Source of the DNA: Pseudomonadota bacterium
Lineage (GTDB): Bacteria > Pseudomonadota > Alphaproteobacteria > Micavibrionales > UBA2020
Length of the DNA: 64,000 nucleotides
Assembly (NCBI GenBank): GCA_021849295.1
Contig: JAJZTA010000008.1
Coordinates: 1-64,000, forward strand
Reading direction: 5' to 3'
Part shown: piece after piece, positions 47,086-54,918 of the stretch
How positions within the stretch are numbered: the stretch's first letter is position 1
Layout of the letters: each line of letters starts with the position of its first letter
Position numbers and translations under genes: made by a program
Notes under the pieces: model-generated
What the model was told of the DNA's origin: nothing
The model's input: only the letters and a program-made list of their open reading frames with translations
Database searches by the model: none

Positions 47086-48483
47086 TTACTGCTCCAGCGC
47101 CTTGATAATGCCTTCGCACATCTTCTTGGCGTCACCGAGCAGCATCATGGTGTTGTCATGGAAAAACAATTCGTTTTCGATACCGGCATAACCGCTGCCA
47201 AGAGACCTTTTCACGAACAAGACCGTTCCCGCATTTTCGACGTCGAGGATCGGCATGCCGTAGATCGGCGAGGCCTTGTCTTTTTTGGCGGCGGGGTTGG
47301 TGATATCGTTGGCGCCGATGACGAAAGCGACGTCCGTCTGGCTGAAATCGCGGTTAATCTCTTCCATTTCAAGAACGTCTTCATAAGGAACATTCGCCTC
47401 GGCCAGAAGAACGTTCATATGGCCCGGCATGCGCCCCGCGACGGGGTGGATGGCGTAGCGCACGTTGACATTCTCTTTCTTGAGAATATCTGCCATTTCA
47501 CGCAAGGCATGTTGCGCTTGCGCCACCGCCATGCCGTAGCCCGGCACAATGATAACACTGCCGGCATTCTTAAGAATAAAGGCGGCGTCTTCCGCAGAGC
47601 CGATCTTGGCCTGTTTGTCGCCATGCCCGCCTGTCGCGGGACCGGCGGCTTCGCCGCCGAAGCCGCCGAGAATGACGTTGAAGAACGACCTGTTCATGCC
47701 CTTGCACATGATGTAGCTGAGGATCGCGCCCGACGATCCCACCAGCGCTCCGACGATGATAAGAAGGTTGTTTTGCAGCGTAAAGCCGATGCCCGCCGCC
47801 GCCCATCCGGAATAGCTGTTGAGCATCGAGACGATCACCGGCATGTCTGCGCCGCCGATTGGAATGATGATCAGGATGCCGAGAAGCGAGGCCAGAACAA
47901 CGATCGACCAGAATGAGAACAGCGCCTGCGTGGCGCAGAGAATGATAATGAGCAGGAACAGAACCCCGCCCAAAATGGCGTTCATTTGATGCTGCCCTTT
48001 AAAAACGATGGGCGCGCCGGTGATGACGCCTTGCAGTTTGCCCCAGGCGATGATCGATCCGGTAAAAGTCACGGCGCCGATCGCGACGCCAAGACTCATT
48101 TCAATCAGGCTGCCGAGCAAGATGTGGTTTCCGCCGTTGCTGATGCCGTAGGCGACAGGATTGAGGAATGCCGCCGCCGCGATGGTGACCGCCGCGAGGC
48201 CGACAAGGCTGTGAAACGCCGCCACTAGCTGCGGCAGAGCCGTCATTTCTATTTTTTTCGCAATCAACGCACCGATGCTGCCGCCGATCACGATGCCGAG
48301 AACGATAAGGCCGTAGGAATGGACTTCAGGCAACAAGATCGTCGTCACAATCGCCAGCGCCATACCGACGACGCCGAACATGAGACCGTTTTTCGCCGTT
48401 TGCGGGCCGGAAAGCCCGCGCAGCGCCATGATGCAGCAGACGGAAGAAACAAGATAAGAAAGCAAAGTGGCTGTAATAGGCAT
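47086..48483 (-). CDS. pntB: NAD(P) transhydrogenase subunit beta
   Basis: 465 aa. The first ~270 residues are membrane helices (domain II part), starting ATLLSYLVSSVCCIMALRGL with SGPQTAKNGLMFGVVGMALA. The C-terminal NADP(H)-binding domain III has VIIVPGYGMAVAQAQHALRE, IHPVAGRMPGHMNVLLAEAN, FVIGANDITNPAAKKDKASP, GMPILDVENAGTVLFVKRSL. Complete. With PntAa and PntAb it forms the proton-translocating transhydrogenase that makes NADPH from NADH. Third gene of a minus-strand operon. Confidence 0.96.
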   Translation of the reverse strand: MPITATLLSYLVSSVCCIMALRGLSGPQTAKNGLMFGVVGMALAIVTTILLPEVHSYGLIVLGIVIGGSIGALIAKKIEMTALPQLVAAFHSLVGLAAVTIAAAAFLNPVAYGISNGGNHILLGSLIEMSLGVAIGAVTFTGSIIAWGKLQGVITGAPIVFKGQHQMNAILGGVLFLLIIILCATQALFSFWSIVVLASLLGILIIIPIGGADMPVIVSMLNSYSGWAAAGIGFTLQNNLLIIVGALVGSSGAILSYIMCKGMNRSFFNVILGGFGGEAAGPATGGHGDKQAKIGSAEDAAFILKNAGSVIIVPGYGMAVAQAQHALREMADILKKENVNVRYAIHPVAGRMPGHMNVLLAEANVPYEDVLEMEEINRDFSQTDVAFVIGANDITNPAAKKDKASPIYGMPILDVENAGTVLFVKRSLGSGYAGIENELFFHDNTMMLLGDAKKMCEGIIKALEQ

Positions 48484-48495
48484 ATTTTCGTTCCT

Positions 48496-48927
48496 TTACT
48501 TCTTTTTCTTCGAGAACATCTGCAGCATCCGCTGCGTGACGATAAAGCCGCCGAAGATATTGACGGAGGCGAGCGCTACCGCCGCAAACCCCAGCAACTT
48601 TGAAAAGCTGTGACCCGCCGGCCCTGCCGCGATCAGCGCACCGACGATGATGACGGAGGAAATGGCGTTCGTGACCGCCATCAACGGAGAGTGCAGCGCA
48701 GGCGTCACGCGCCAGACAACGTAATAGCCGACGAAACAGGCCAGCACAAAAACCGTGAGGCCGACGACGAAAAACGGGATGGCTCCCGCCGCCTCGCCGC
48801 CGCCGGTGCTTGTGGCTTGTATTGTCTGCGCGGCGTGCGCCGCCAGCTGGGTCGCCTGCTGCGACAGCTTCGCCGCCGCCTGCGCAATCGCATTCGCCTG
48901 ATCCACAACTGCCTGATGATTGGCCAT
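48496..48927 (-). CDS. pntAb: NAD(P) transhydrogenase subunit alpha part 2 (membrane part)
   Basis: 143 aa. An Ala/Gln-rich helical N-terminal extension of about 50 residues ([20 protein letters not shown]) is followed by three membrane helices: [48 protein letters not shown], and [37 protein letters not shown] is the family signature. The split of PntA into two proteins is typical of alphaproteobacteria. 12 bp from both neighbours. Confidence 0.95.
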   Translation of the reverse strand: MANHQAVVDQANAIAQAAAKLSQQATQLAAHAAQTIQATSTGGGEAAGAIPFFVVGLTVFVLACFVGYYVVWRVTPALHSPLMAVTNAISSVIIVGALIAAGPAGHSFSKLLGFAAVALASVNIFGGFIVTQRMLQMFSKKKK

Positions 48928-48939
48928 GCTTATATCTCC

Positions 48940-50064
48940 TTACACAAAGTTCGGGTGAACGACCGCGCCGTCGCGCGTCAGGGTTGTCGCCTTGACGATT
49001 TCATCCTCCCAATCTATTTTGAGCGCCTTGCTGTCCTTGTCCACCAGCGGCGTCAGAAAGTTCAGCAGATTGCGGGCATAAAGCGCGGACGCATCTGCCG
49101 CGATGCGGCCGGGCAGATTGGGATAACCGATGATCTTGACGCCATTCACCTCGACCACTTCGCCAAGTTTCGATGCGGTGCAGTTTCCGCCCTGCTCGAC
49201 AGCCATATCGAGAATGACGGAGCCCGGCTTCATCGATTTCACCATCTCGTCCGTGACGAGAACCGGCGCCTTTTTACCAGGGATCAGCGCCGTGGTGATG
49301 ACGATGTCCTGCTTCTTGATTGTATTGGAGATCAGTTCCGCCTGCTTCTGCTTATATTCGTTGCTCATTTCCTTGGCGTAACCGCCGGATGTTTCAGCCG
49401 CCTTGGTTTCCTCCGTCTCGACCATCACGAACGACGCACCAAGGCTCTGCACCTGTTCTTTTGCGGCCGGACGCACGTCCGTCGCCGACACCTGCGCTCC
49501 GAGCCGTCGCGCAGTCGCGATTGCCTGCAACCCCGCAACGCCGACACCCATGATAAATACCTTCGCGGCCGGAACGGTGCCCGCCGCTGTCATCATCAAA
49601 GGTAGTGCATGGCCGAAAGCGTTCGCCGCCTCGAGAACGGAGCGGTATCCAGCAAGGTTCGCCTGACTGGAGAGGACGTCCATGTTCTGCGCCCGTGTGA
49701 TGCGCGGCACGAATTCCATCGCCATCGCCGTCACGCCCTGTTCGGCATAGACCTTCAGCAGGTCTTTTTCCTGATAGGGAGACAGCACGCCGATGAGCAG
49801 CGCGCCCTTTTTCATTTTGGAGATTTCGTCTTTCGACGGGTGCCGCACCCTGAAAACGACGTCGGCATCTTTATAAACTTCGTCTGGCGCGACGATCGAA
49901 GCGCCGGCTGTCTTATAGGCCTCGTCCGTCATCGCCGCTGCCTCGCCCGCGCCGGAGGCCACCGCGACCTCCGCCCCGAGGCCGATCAGTTTTTTTACCG
50001 TTTCCGGCGAGGCCGCCACGCGGTTCTCGTCTTCAAGGCTTTCTTTGGCTATTGCGATTCTCAT
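48940..50064 (-). CDS. pntAa: NAD(P) transhydrogenase subunit alpha part 1 (NAD-binding)
   Basis: 374 aa, soluble domain I resembling alanine dehydrogenase: MRIAIAKESLEDENRVAASP, GAGEAAAMTDEAYKTAGASI, FVPRITRAQNMDVLSSQANL AGYRSVLEAA, NAD-binding VFIMGVGVAGLQAIATARRL and TDVRPAAKEQVQSLGASFV, TTALIPGKKAPVLVTDEMVK and DMAVEQGGNCTASKLGEVV. Complete. GAGGA precedes the ATG. First gene of pntAa-pntAb-pntB-hydrolase. Confidence 0.96.
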   Translation of the reverse strand: MRIAIAKESLEDENRVAASPETVKKLIGLGAEVAVASGAGEAAAMTDEAYKTAGASIVAPDEVYKDADVVFRVRHPSKDEISKMKKGALLIGVLSPYQEKDLLKVYAEQGVTAMAMEFVPRITRAQNMDVLSSQANLAGYRSVLEAANAFGHALPLMMTAAGTVPAAKVFIMGVGVAGLQAIATARRLGAQVSATDVRPAAKEQVQSLGASFVMVETEETKAAETSGGYAKEMSNEYKQKQAELISNTIKKQDIVITTALIPGKKAPVLVTDEMVKSMKPGSVILDMAVEQGGNCTASKLGEVVEVNGVKIIGYPNLPGRIAADASALYARNLLNFLTPLVDKDSKALKIDWEDEIVKATTLTRDGAVVHPNFV

Positions 50065-50122
50065 ATTTGGTTCCTCATCGAATTCCGACGTTAAGAATGC
50101 CGTATTAACAAAGGATTATCAA

Positions 50123-51493
50123 CTACGAGGTTGGCGAGATGTCGTATTTTTTCAGCGCTTTTTTCTGGCGGGCGGCAAGTGCGGCGGCATCGAAGCCTTC
50201 GATCAGCTCATTAAACAATTTGTACCAATTTACTTCCGATTTTAGGTGCAGGAAAACGGAGCCCAGCCCTAGCGCGGCCCTGTCCATAAAGACAAATTCG
50301 CGCGGCAGCTTGACGCCGCCGATTTTGCGCAGTTCCTGATGCACCTTATGTGCTACATCGCGTCCGTAAATGCCTTTTGTCACTACGCCGATCGTGCGCA
50401 CTTTATTATCCAGAACGGGGCCATATAAAAACCGCGCCCACATGTTGAGGACTTCAATCAGCTCCTTGCTCATGTTTTTGAAGCCCCAGCTTTCATAGGC
50501 GGAAACGGCCATGTCGACGTTATCGGACTGGAGAGCACGGTACAACGTGATCACGCCTTCCACGAAACGCGCCGGAAAAACGCGCACGCAACCGAAATCC
50601 ATCAGATTGATGGAATCGTCTTTCCCTACGGTGTAATTGCCGAGATGCGGGTCTCCATGTATGACGCCGTAGCCGTAAAGCGGCACGTACCACGCGCGGA
50701 ACAGGTTGAGGGCGATGCGGTTGCGCTGCGCTTGCGGCGCTTTGACGAAGTTCAACATCTCCTTGCCTTCGAGCCACGTCGCCGTGAGCAGACGGTCGGT
50801 CGAGAGCGATGGCACGACCTCCGGCACATGCACGCTTTTTTCGTCTTTCAGCATAAAACCGTAAAGTTGCATGTGGCGCGCTTCGCGCTCGTAGTCCAAC
50901 TCCTCGTGCAAGCGCGCCGCGATCTCCTTCTGTATTTCCGAAGTCGCGATGGTGCGGTCATATTGCTCGAAAACCGCAAGGGTCATCTTCAACTGCTTCA
51001 AATCGGCGATGACGGCCGACTCCATGTCCGGATATTGCAACTTGCAGGCAACCTCCACGCCCTCCGGCGTGACCGCCCTATGCACCTGCCCGAGCGACGC
51101 CGCGGCGACGGCCTCTTTCTCAAAGGAGCGGAATTTCTTCTCCCATCCTGCGCCCAGCTCCGTCGTCATGCGGCGGCGCACGAAAGACCAGCCCATCGGC
51201 GGCGCGTGCGACTGCAGCTTTTGCAGCTCCAGCACATACTCCTTCGGCAAGGCTTCAGGGATCGTCGCCAACAATTGCGCGATCTTCAGCAAAGGACCTT
51301 TGAGGTCGCCCAATGATTCCATGAGCTGGCGGGCATGCTCGGGCTTGTTGATGTCCAGGCCAAGATACTTCTGCCCCGCCAGCCTTGCTGCAAGCCCCGT
51401 CATCGTCGTGGAAACTTTGGCATAGCGGCGGACACGGCGGGTAAAGGAGCTTTTGTCCGGAGAAGGCTTTCCGGTCCGCGTTTGCTTGGCCAT
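50123..51493 (-). CDS. ABC1/UbiB-family atypical kinase
   Basis: 456 aa. ABC1 (AarF/UbiB/Coq8-like) fold: the inhibitory KxGQ-like motif appears as DLKGPLLKIAQLLATIPEAL, Ala-rich loop KEAVAAASLGQVHRAVTPEG, ion-pair Lys in VACKLQYPDMESAVIADL, catalytic YGVIHGDPHLGNYTVGKDDS (HGDxHxxN) and NLMDFGCVRVFP (DFG). All catalytic residues are there. Family members support ubiquinone biosynthesis or lipid homeostasis. No ubi genes are adjacent and the sequence lacks the C-terminal membrane helices of UbiB, so I do not name it ubiB. It lies 58 bp upstream of... the pnt operon's far side, same strand, separate unit likely. Confidence 0.88.
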   Translation of the reverse strand: MAKQTRTGKPSPDKSSFTRRVRRYAKVSTTMTGLAARLAGQKYLGLDINKPEHARQLMESLGDLKGPLLKIAQLLATIPEALPKEYVLELQKLQSHAPPMGWSFVRRRMTTELGAGWEKKFRSFEKEAVAAASLGQVHRAVTPEGVEVACKLQYPDMESAVIADLKQLKMTLAVFEQYDRTIATSEIQKEIAARLHEELDYEREARHMQLYGFMLKDEKSVHVPEVVPSLSTDRLLTATWLEGKEMLNFVKAPQAQRNRIALNLFRAWYVPLYGYGVIHGDPHLGNYTVGKDDSINLMDFGCVRVFPARFVEGVITLYRALQSDNVDMAVSAYESWGFKNMSKELIEVLNMWARFLYGPVLDNKVRTIGVVTKGIYGRDVAHKVHQELRKIGGVKLPREFVFMDRAALGLGSVFLHLKSEVNWYKLFNELIEGFDAAALAARQKKALKKYDISPTS

Positions 51494-51517
51494 GAAAGAA
51501 ACTCTCAGCTAAAAACA

Positions 51518-52744
51518 CTACATCTGCTGGATAACGTCTTGCGTCTGGAAGTACGACGGCAGCGTCGGCGGCGCGGGCCATAGGGTACTGGCGCCCGGTT
51601 TTGGCAGCGTATTGACCAAATCGTTCAGAGCGTTTGTCAACATGCTATTGTCCGTGGAATCCTGCAATTCCGTGGAGAAATATAAAGTCGTAGGCGTCCC
51701 CTTCGGTTGCGCCGGGTTCGGAATTGTAAGGGAGGGGGATCTTGTCGCCGAGCCGCTGTTATAGTTCAGCAAATCCGCCATGGAGTAAAACGGGGTCAAC
51801 GCATTATAGGCCCCTTCGGGAGAAGTAAAACTGGTAACGGTATCATCATAAGTCTGATTGATGGCGCTGCCCGGGTTTGTGAAATTACCGGCGCCCCTCC
51901 ACATATCATCAATGTTCGTGCAGTTCATCTGGTTCTGCATCAAGGCGTTTTTGATATTGGTAAATTGCGCAGAGAGAGCCGTTTTTTCGTTACTTTCAAG
52001 AGTTGATATGGCACTATTAAGAGAGCCGATATCGCTGGTGTATTTACTCAGCTCGCTCGGCAAACTACTCCATGAATCCGATGGCAAGGCGTTAACCAGC
52101 GTGTCTATCTTGTTAACCAGAGACTGATAATTACTCACATCCGTTGTATAAGGACTGGTAGTCTGGTATTTATTAATAGCGTTAAGGTCCGTTTTAATTG
52201 TCCCCGCAAGTTGGGTCAACTGATTGTTGCCGGACTGCCACTGTGCCGGATAAAAGTTAAACACCGCCGGATTTGTCTGGGAAGGTGTAGTTTGCCCCGA
52301 TACGACTTCTCCTCCCAACCAGTTGTCGAGCAACGGAGAGACGACGACATCAAGTTCCATCGCAAGATTATCGTAAGGGGGCGGGCCGCTTGGCCAAGAA
52401 GCCCCCCAATCGGGATAAGCCAGCGTGCCCGTGTACGCCAGCGTATTGGGCGGCGGCGGATTTTGATAGAAAACATCCGAGAAAATAAGCCCAAGCCGCG
52501 CGCTCAAGGCCATAGACTGATCGAAACACGTGAGGTAAAGCGTCGAAGGTTCGCGGCTGAGAATCTCCAGTTCGTACCCCCTGTCCCGCGCCCGCACCGC
52601 ATTCGCCTGATCTGTCAGAAGCGTCATCATCAGGGGATCGCAACCGGGATCATATGTAGGTGGAAGTGGTGCCGCATAACCCGCCGTGGCGGAGAGCCCT
52701 ATCGCCGCAAAAGTCACCAGAATGAAAAGCAGAAGCTTCTTCAT
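51518..52744 (-). CDS. Secreted protein of unknown family with GCDP/TCF motif
   Basis: 408 aa. Signal peptide (1-24, ending AGYA). The mature N-terminus has CDPLMMTLLTDQANAVRARD, RGYELEILSREPSTLYLTCF and SARLGLIFSD, a pattern shared with the adjacent 212-aa protein: Gly-Cys-Asp-Pro, about 38 residues, Thr-Cys-Phe, then Ser-Ala...Ile-Phe-Ser. A later CTNI (near residue 278) also has a counterpart (CTQI) in that paralogue. The middle is Ser/Thr/Asn-rich (LNSAISTLESNEKTALSAQF) with coiled-coil potential. Probably periplasmic or secreted; the paired Cys may form disulphides. AGAGGA precedes the ATG. It lies 10 bp after the upstream paralogue, so they are cotranscribed. Function unknown. Confidence 0.8.
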   Translation of the reverse strand: MKKLLLFILVTFAAIGLSATAGYAAPLPPTYDPGCDPLMMTLLTDQANAVRARDRGYELEILSREPSTLYLTCFDQSMALSARLGLIFSDVFYQNPPPPNTLAYTGTLAYPDWGASWPSGPPPYDNLAMELDVVVSPLLDNWLGGEVVSGQTTPSQTNPAVFNFYPAQWQSGNNQLTQLAGTIKTDLNAINKYQTTSPYTTDVSNYQSLVNKIDTLVNALPSDSWSSLPSELSKYTSDIGSLNSAISTLESNEKTALSAQFTNIKNALMQNQMNCTNIDDMWRGAGNFTNPGSAINQTYDDTVTSFTSPEGAYNALTPFYSMADLLNYNSGSATRSPSLTIPNPAQPKGTPTTLYFSTELQDSTDNSMLTNALNDLVNTLPKPGASTLWPAPPTLPSYFQTQDVIQQM

Positions 52745-52754
52745 CGTCTATCCT

Positions 52755-53393
52755 CTACGGGCAAGGCCCCGTCACGATACCTGCGGTCACCAACACTTGG
52801 CAGGAGGAGTTATCAGCAGTAAAATTATAGGATGTCGGTTGTTTGAGATTGGTCATTGCAGTTTTCAACTTACTAAACACACTGGCACTGGTCTGCGACG
52901 CGGTCCAGCTATTGTCGAAGTCCGTGCCGCCGCCCGCAGGCGGCGCATTGGTTATCAGATCGTTGAATGTGGCGTAAGGCGCTTTGGTATCAATGCCGGA
53001 CGTGAGGATTTGGTTCTCAAGCGTGCCTATCTGGGTGCAGTTATAAGCGCCGGTGCCCGTAACGGTCATGACGGTTTTCAGTTGCGTCGTAAAGTCGCCG
53101 GAGAAAATCGCGCCGCCGTTTTTCGCGGAGTCGCCCGCCGCCTCGCTGAAGCAGGTCATCGTCAAAACGCTGTCCGGCTTGTTGATCAGCTCGGCGGTTA
53201 TGGCTCTGTCGTAGGCGACCTGCGCTTCCGCCTTGGCCGTCATCGCCGCCCAGACGGCAGGGTCGCACCCCTGAATCATGGCCGGTGACCCCCCCCCCGC
53301 CATGGCCGCTGTTGCGCCCAATAACGCAACACACAGCGCGCTAACGAAAGATACAAAAAACTTCCCGGAAGGTCTGAAAATATGACGCATCAT
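52755..53393 (-). CDS. Secreted protein of unknown family, paralogue with GCDP/TCF motif
   Basis: 212 aa. Signal peptide (SFVSALCVALLGATAAMA, cleavage before GGG). The mature part begins MIQGCDPAVWAAMTAKAEAQ, then VAYDRAITAELINKPDSVLT, MTCFSEAAGDSAKNGGAIFS, and later GAYNCTQIGTLENQILTSG; it ends with SSCQVLVTAGIVTGPCP. Six Cys in the mature chain suggest disulphides. Aligning by eye, the GCDP...DR...E...P.S.L..TCF...SA..G.IFS core matches the neighbour at 51518-52744 over about 60 residues. Two start codons in tandem (ATGATG). First gene of the two-gene unit, divergent from rsmD. No family recognised. Confidence 0.8.
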   Translation of the reverse strand: MMRHIFRPSGKFFVSFVSALCVALLGATAAMAGGGSPAMIQGCDPAVWAAMTAKAEAQVAYDRAITAELINKPDSVLTMTCFSEAAGDSAKNGGAIFSGDFTTQLKTVMTVTGTGAYNCTQIGTLENQILTSGIDTKAPYATFNDLITNAPPAGGGTDFDNSWTASQTSASVFSKLKTAMTNLKQPTSYNFTADNSSCQVLVTAGIVTGPCP

Positions 53394-53512
53394 GGTGCTT
53401 GAGCCCTAATTACCCCTATCTGTTCATTTTAACAAAATTTGTCGCAAAAGTCTTGTATATTCGTCTTGATACATCTTAAGCTTCTATAATTAAAGAGGAA
53501 ACTGAAAATATC

Positions 53513-54124
53513 ATGCGCATCATCGGCGGAATCCATCGCGGTCGCCCCCTTGCCGCTCCGAAAGGAAAGGATACGCGCCCTACCAGCGATCGCACGCGGG
53601 AGTCGATTTTCAACATCCTGCAGTATGGGAACTGGCATGGCGGCGCACTGCAGGATGCCACCGTGCTGGATGTTTTCGCCGGTACGGGTGCGCTGGGACT
53701 GGAAGCCCTATCGCAAGGCGCGCGGCATGCCGCCTTTATAGAGCGCGAGCATCCGGCTATAAGTTTTTGCAAAAAAAATATCGAGGTTCTCGGTGAAACG
53801 GAACGCACGGCTGTTTTAACCTTCGATGCGACGAATCCCATAACACGCCCCCCTTATATCGAACCGCGCAGTCTGGTTTTTCTGGATCCGCCATACGGAA
53901 AGTACCTCTGCGCCGAAGCTCTGAAAGCGCTGATACAACAGGACTGGCTAAAAGAAGGTGCCATATGCGTACTGGAGATGTCCAAAAAAACCCCGGAGAT
54001 CCTCCCTGCAGGCTTTACCCTGAAGGACGAGCGCGTTTACGGTCTGGCCAAAATACAGTTCCTAGTATTGAGCCCCCGGGTTACTGGTCATGTTGCGGCA
54101 AGAACTAACTGTCGCACTCGTTGA
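53513..54124 (+). CDS. rsmD: 16S rRNA (guanine-966-N2)-methyltransferase RsmD
   Basis: 203 aa. Opening MRIIGGIHRGRPLAAPKGKD with TRPTSDRTRESIFNIL is the family signature; SAM motif VLDVFAGTGALGLEALSQGA; catalytic NPPY-type motif LVFLDPPYGKYLCAEA. The core ends at RVYGLAKIQFLVL; the last ~15 residues (SPRVTGHVAARTNCRTR) go beyond the usual end and are encoded antisense to the Q-rich gene, with which the overlap is 63 bp. It methylates G966. The flanking genes on the other strand code secreted proteins, so it is an isolated housekeeping gene in this stretch. Confidence 0.93.
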   Translation: MRIIGGIHRGRPLAAPKGKDTRPTSDRTRESIFNILQYGNWHGGALQDATVLDVFAGTGALGLEALSQGARHAAFIEREHPAISFCKKNIEVLGETERTAVLTFDATNPITRPPYIEPRSLVFLDPPYGKYLCAEALKALIQQDWLKEGAICVLEMSKKTPEILPAGFTLKDERVYGLAKIQFLVLSPRVTGHVAARTNCRTR

Positions 54125-54817
54125 GAGCCAAGGGCAGGAAAGCCGATCGTCGAAACTGGCACTGGAACTGCCGCCGCTGCCGTGCGTGTCGCTAGTCGGA
54201 TCGGCCTGCGACTGCGTGGTATTATTCCCGCCATTGTTCTGCCCGAGGTAGGTGGAATTATTCTGCGCCTGCTGCGCCTGCTGCATGGTCTGCGTATACT
54301 GCTGCTGCTGCGTCTGCTGCGTCTGCTGGGCCTGCGTGAGTTGCTGCTGATACTGCTGCTGGTACTGTTGGGACACAGAAGCTTGCTGATTGGCGGTATT
54401 GAGATTCTGCTGTGTCGTATTGATCTGATTCTGTAGCGACGTGGCCTGCGCGGTGTTCCCCGCCGCGTTGGCCTGAGTGAGCTGCTGATTTAGCGACGTG
54501 AGCTGCTGCTGGTACTGCTGGGCCTGACTCTGGAACGTCTGGGTCTGCTGCATGGCCTGCTTGAATTGCTGCTGTAACGACGTGACCTGTTGCGTGGTCT
54601 GCTGAAGCTGCTGATAAAGCTGCTGTGCCTGTTGGGCCAGCTGCGTATATTGCTGGGTATACTGCTGGATTTGCTGCTGGGCCTGCGTGAGTTGAGAAGG
54701 AACCGTGACCCCCCCTATGGACGACGGAATCCCCTGCAACGAACCGAGCTGGGCATGGGCAAGAGGTGCCCCGCTGACGACAAACCCCAAAACCAAAGCT
54801 GCGATATATTTTTTCAT
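54062..54817 (-). CDS. Glutamine-rich secreted protein
   Basis: 251 aa. Signal peptide MKKYIAALVLGFVVSGAPLA-HA, then from about residue 45 to 190 a Gln/Thr-rich repeat-like region (QQIQQYTQQYTQLAQQAQQL, QQQYQQQLTQAQQTQQTQQQ) with heptad spacing that should form long coiled coils. The end is Ser/Gly-rich with two Cys (LSCPWLS and SSCRNM). The overall plan recalls VirB5/TrbJ-like periplasmic coiled-coil proteins, but there is no specific motif and no secretion genes nearby, so no function is assigned. GAGGGG precedes the ATG. The CAG-rich DNA (54180-54680) is codon-driven and may be prone to slippage. Confidence 0.78.
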   Translation of the reverse strand: MKKYIAALVLGFVVSGAPLAHAQLGSLQGIPSSIGGVTVPSQLTQAQQQIQQYTQQYTQLAQQAQQLYQQLQQTTQQVTSLQQQFKQAMQQTQTFQSQAQQYQQQLTSLNQQLTQANAAGNTAQATSLQNQINTTQQNLNTANQQASVSQQYQQQYQQQLTQAQQTQQTQQQQYTQTMQQAQQAQNNSTYLGQNNGGNNTTQSQADPTSDTHGSGGSSSASFDDRLSCPWLSTSATVSSCRNMTSNPGAQY

Positions 54818-54918
54818 GACCCCTCACCCCTAGAGCAAAAAACAGTTGACCCGCTCAGTTTTAATAAAATGCAATATATCAATTTTATGGTATCACATCA
54901 CAATTAACAACTCATTAA

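Noticed and set aside
54182-54680. CRISPR-like or microsatellite repeat (many CTG/CTGCTG units)
   Set aside because: The repetition follows Gln codons (CAG/CAA) of the secreted protein; there are no regular repeat-spacer units.
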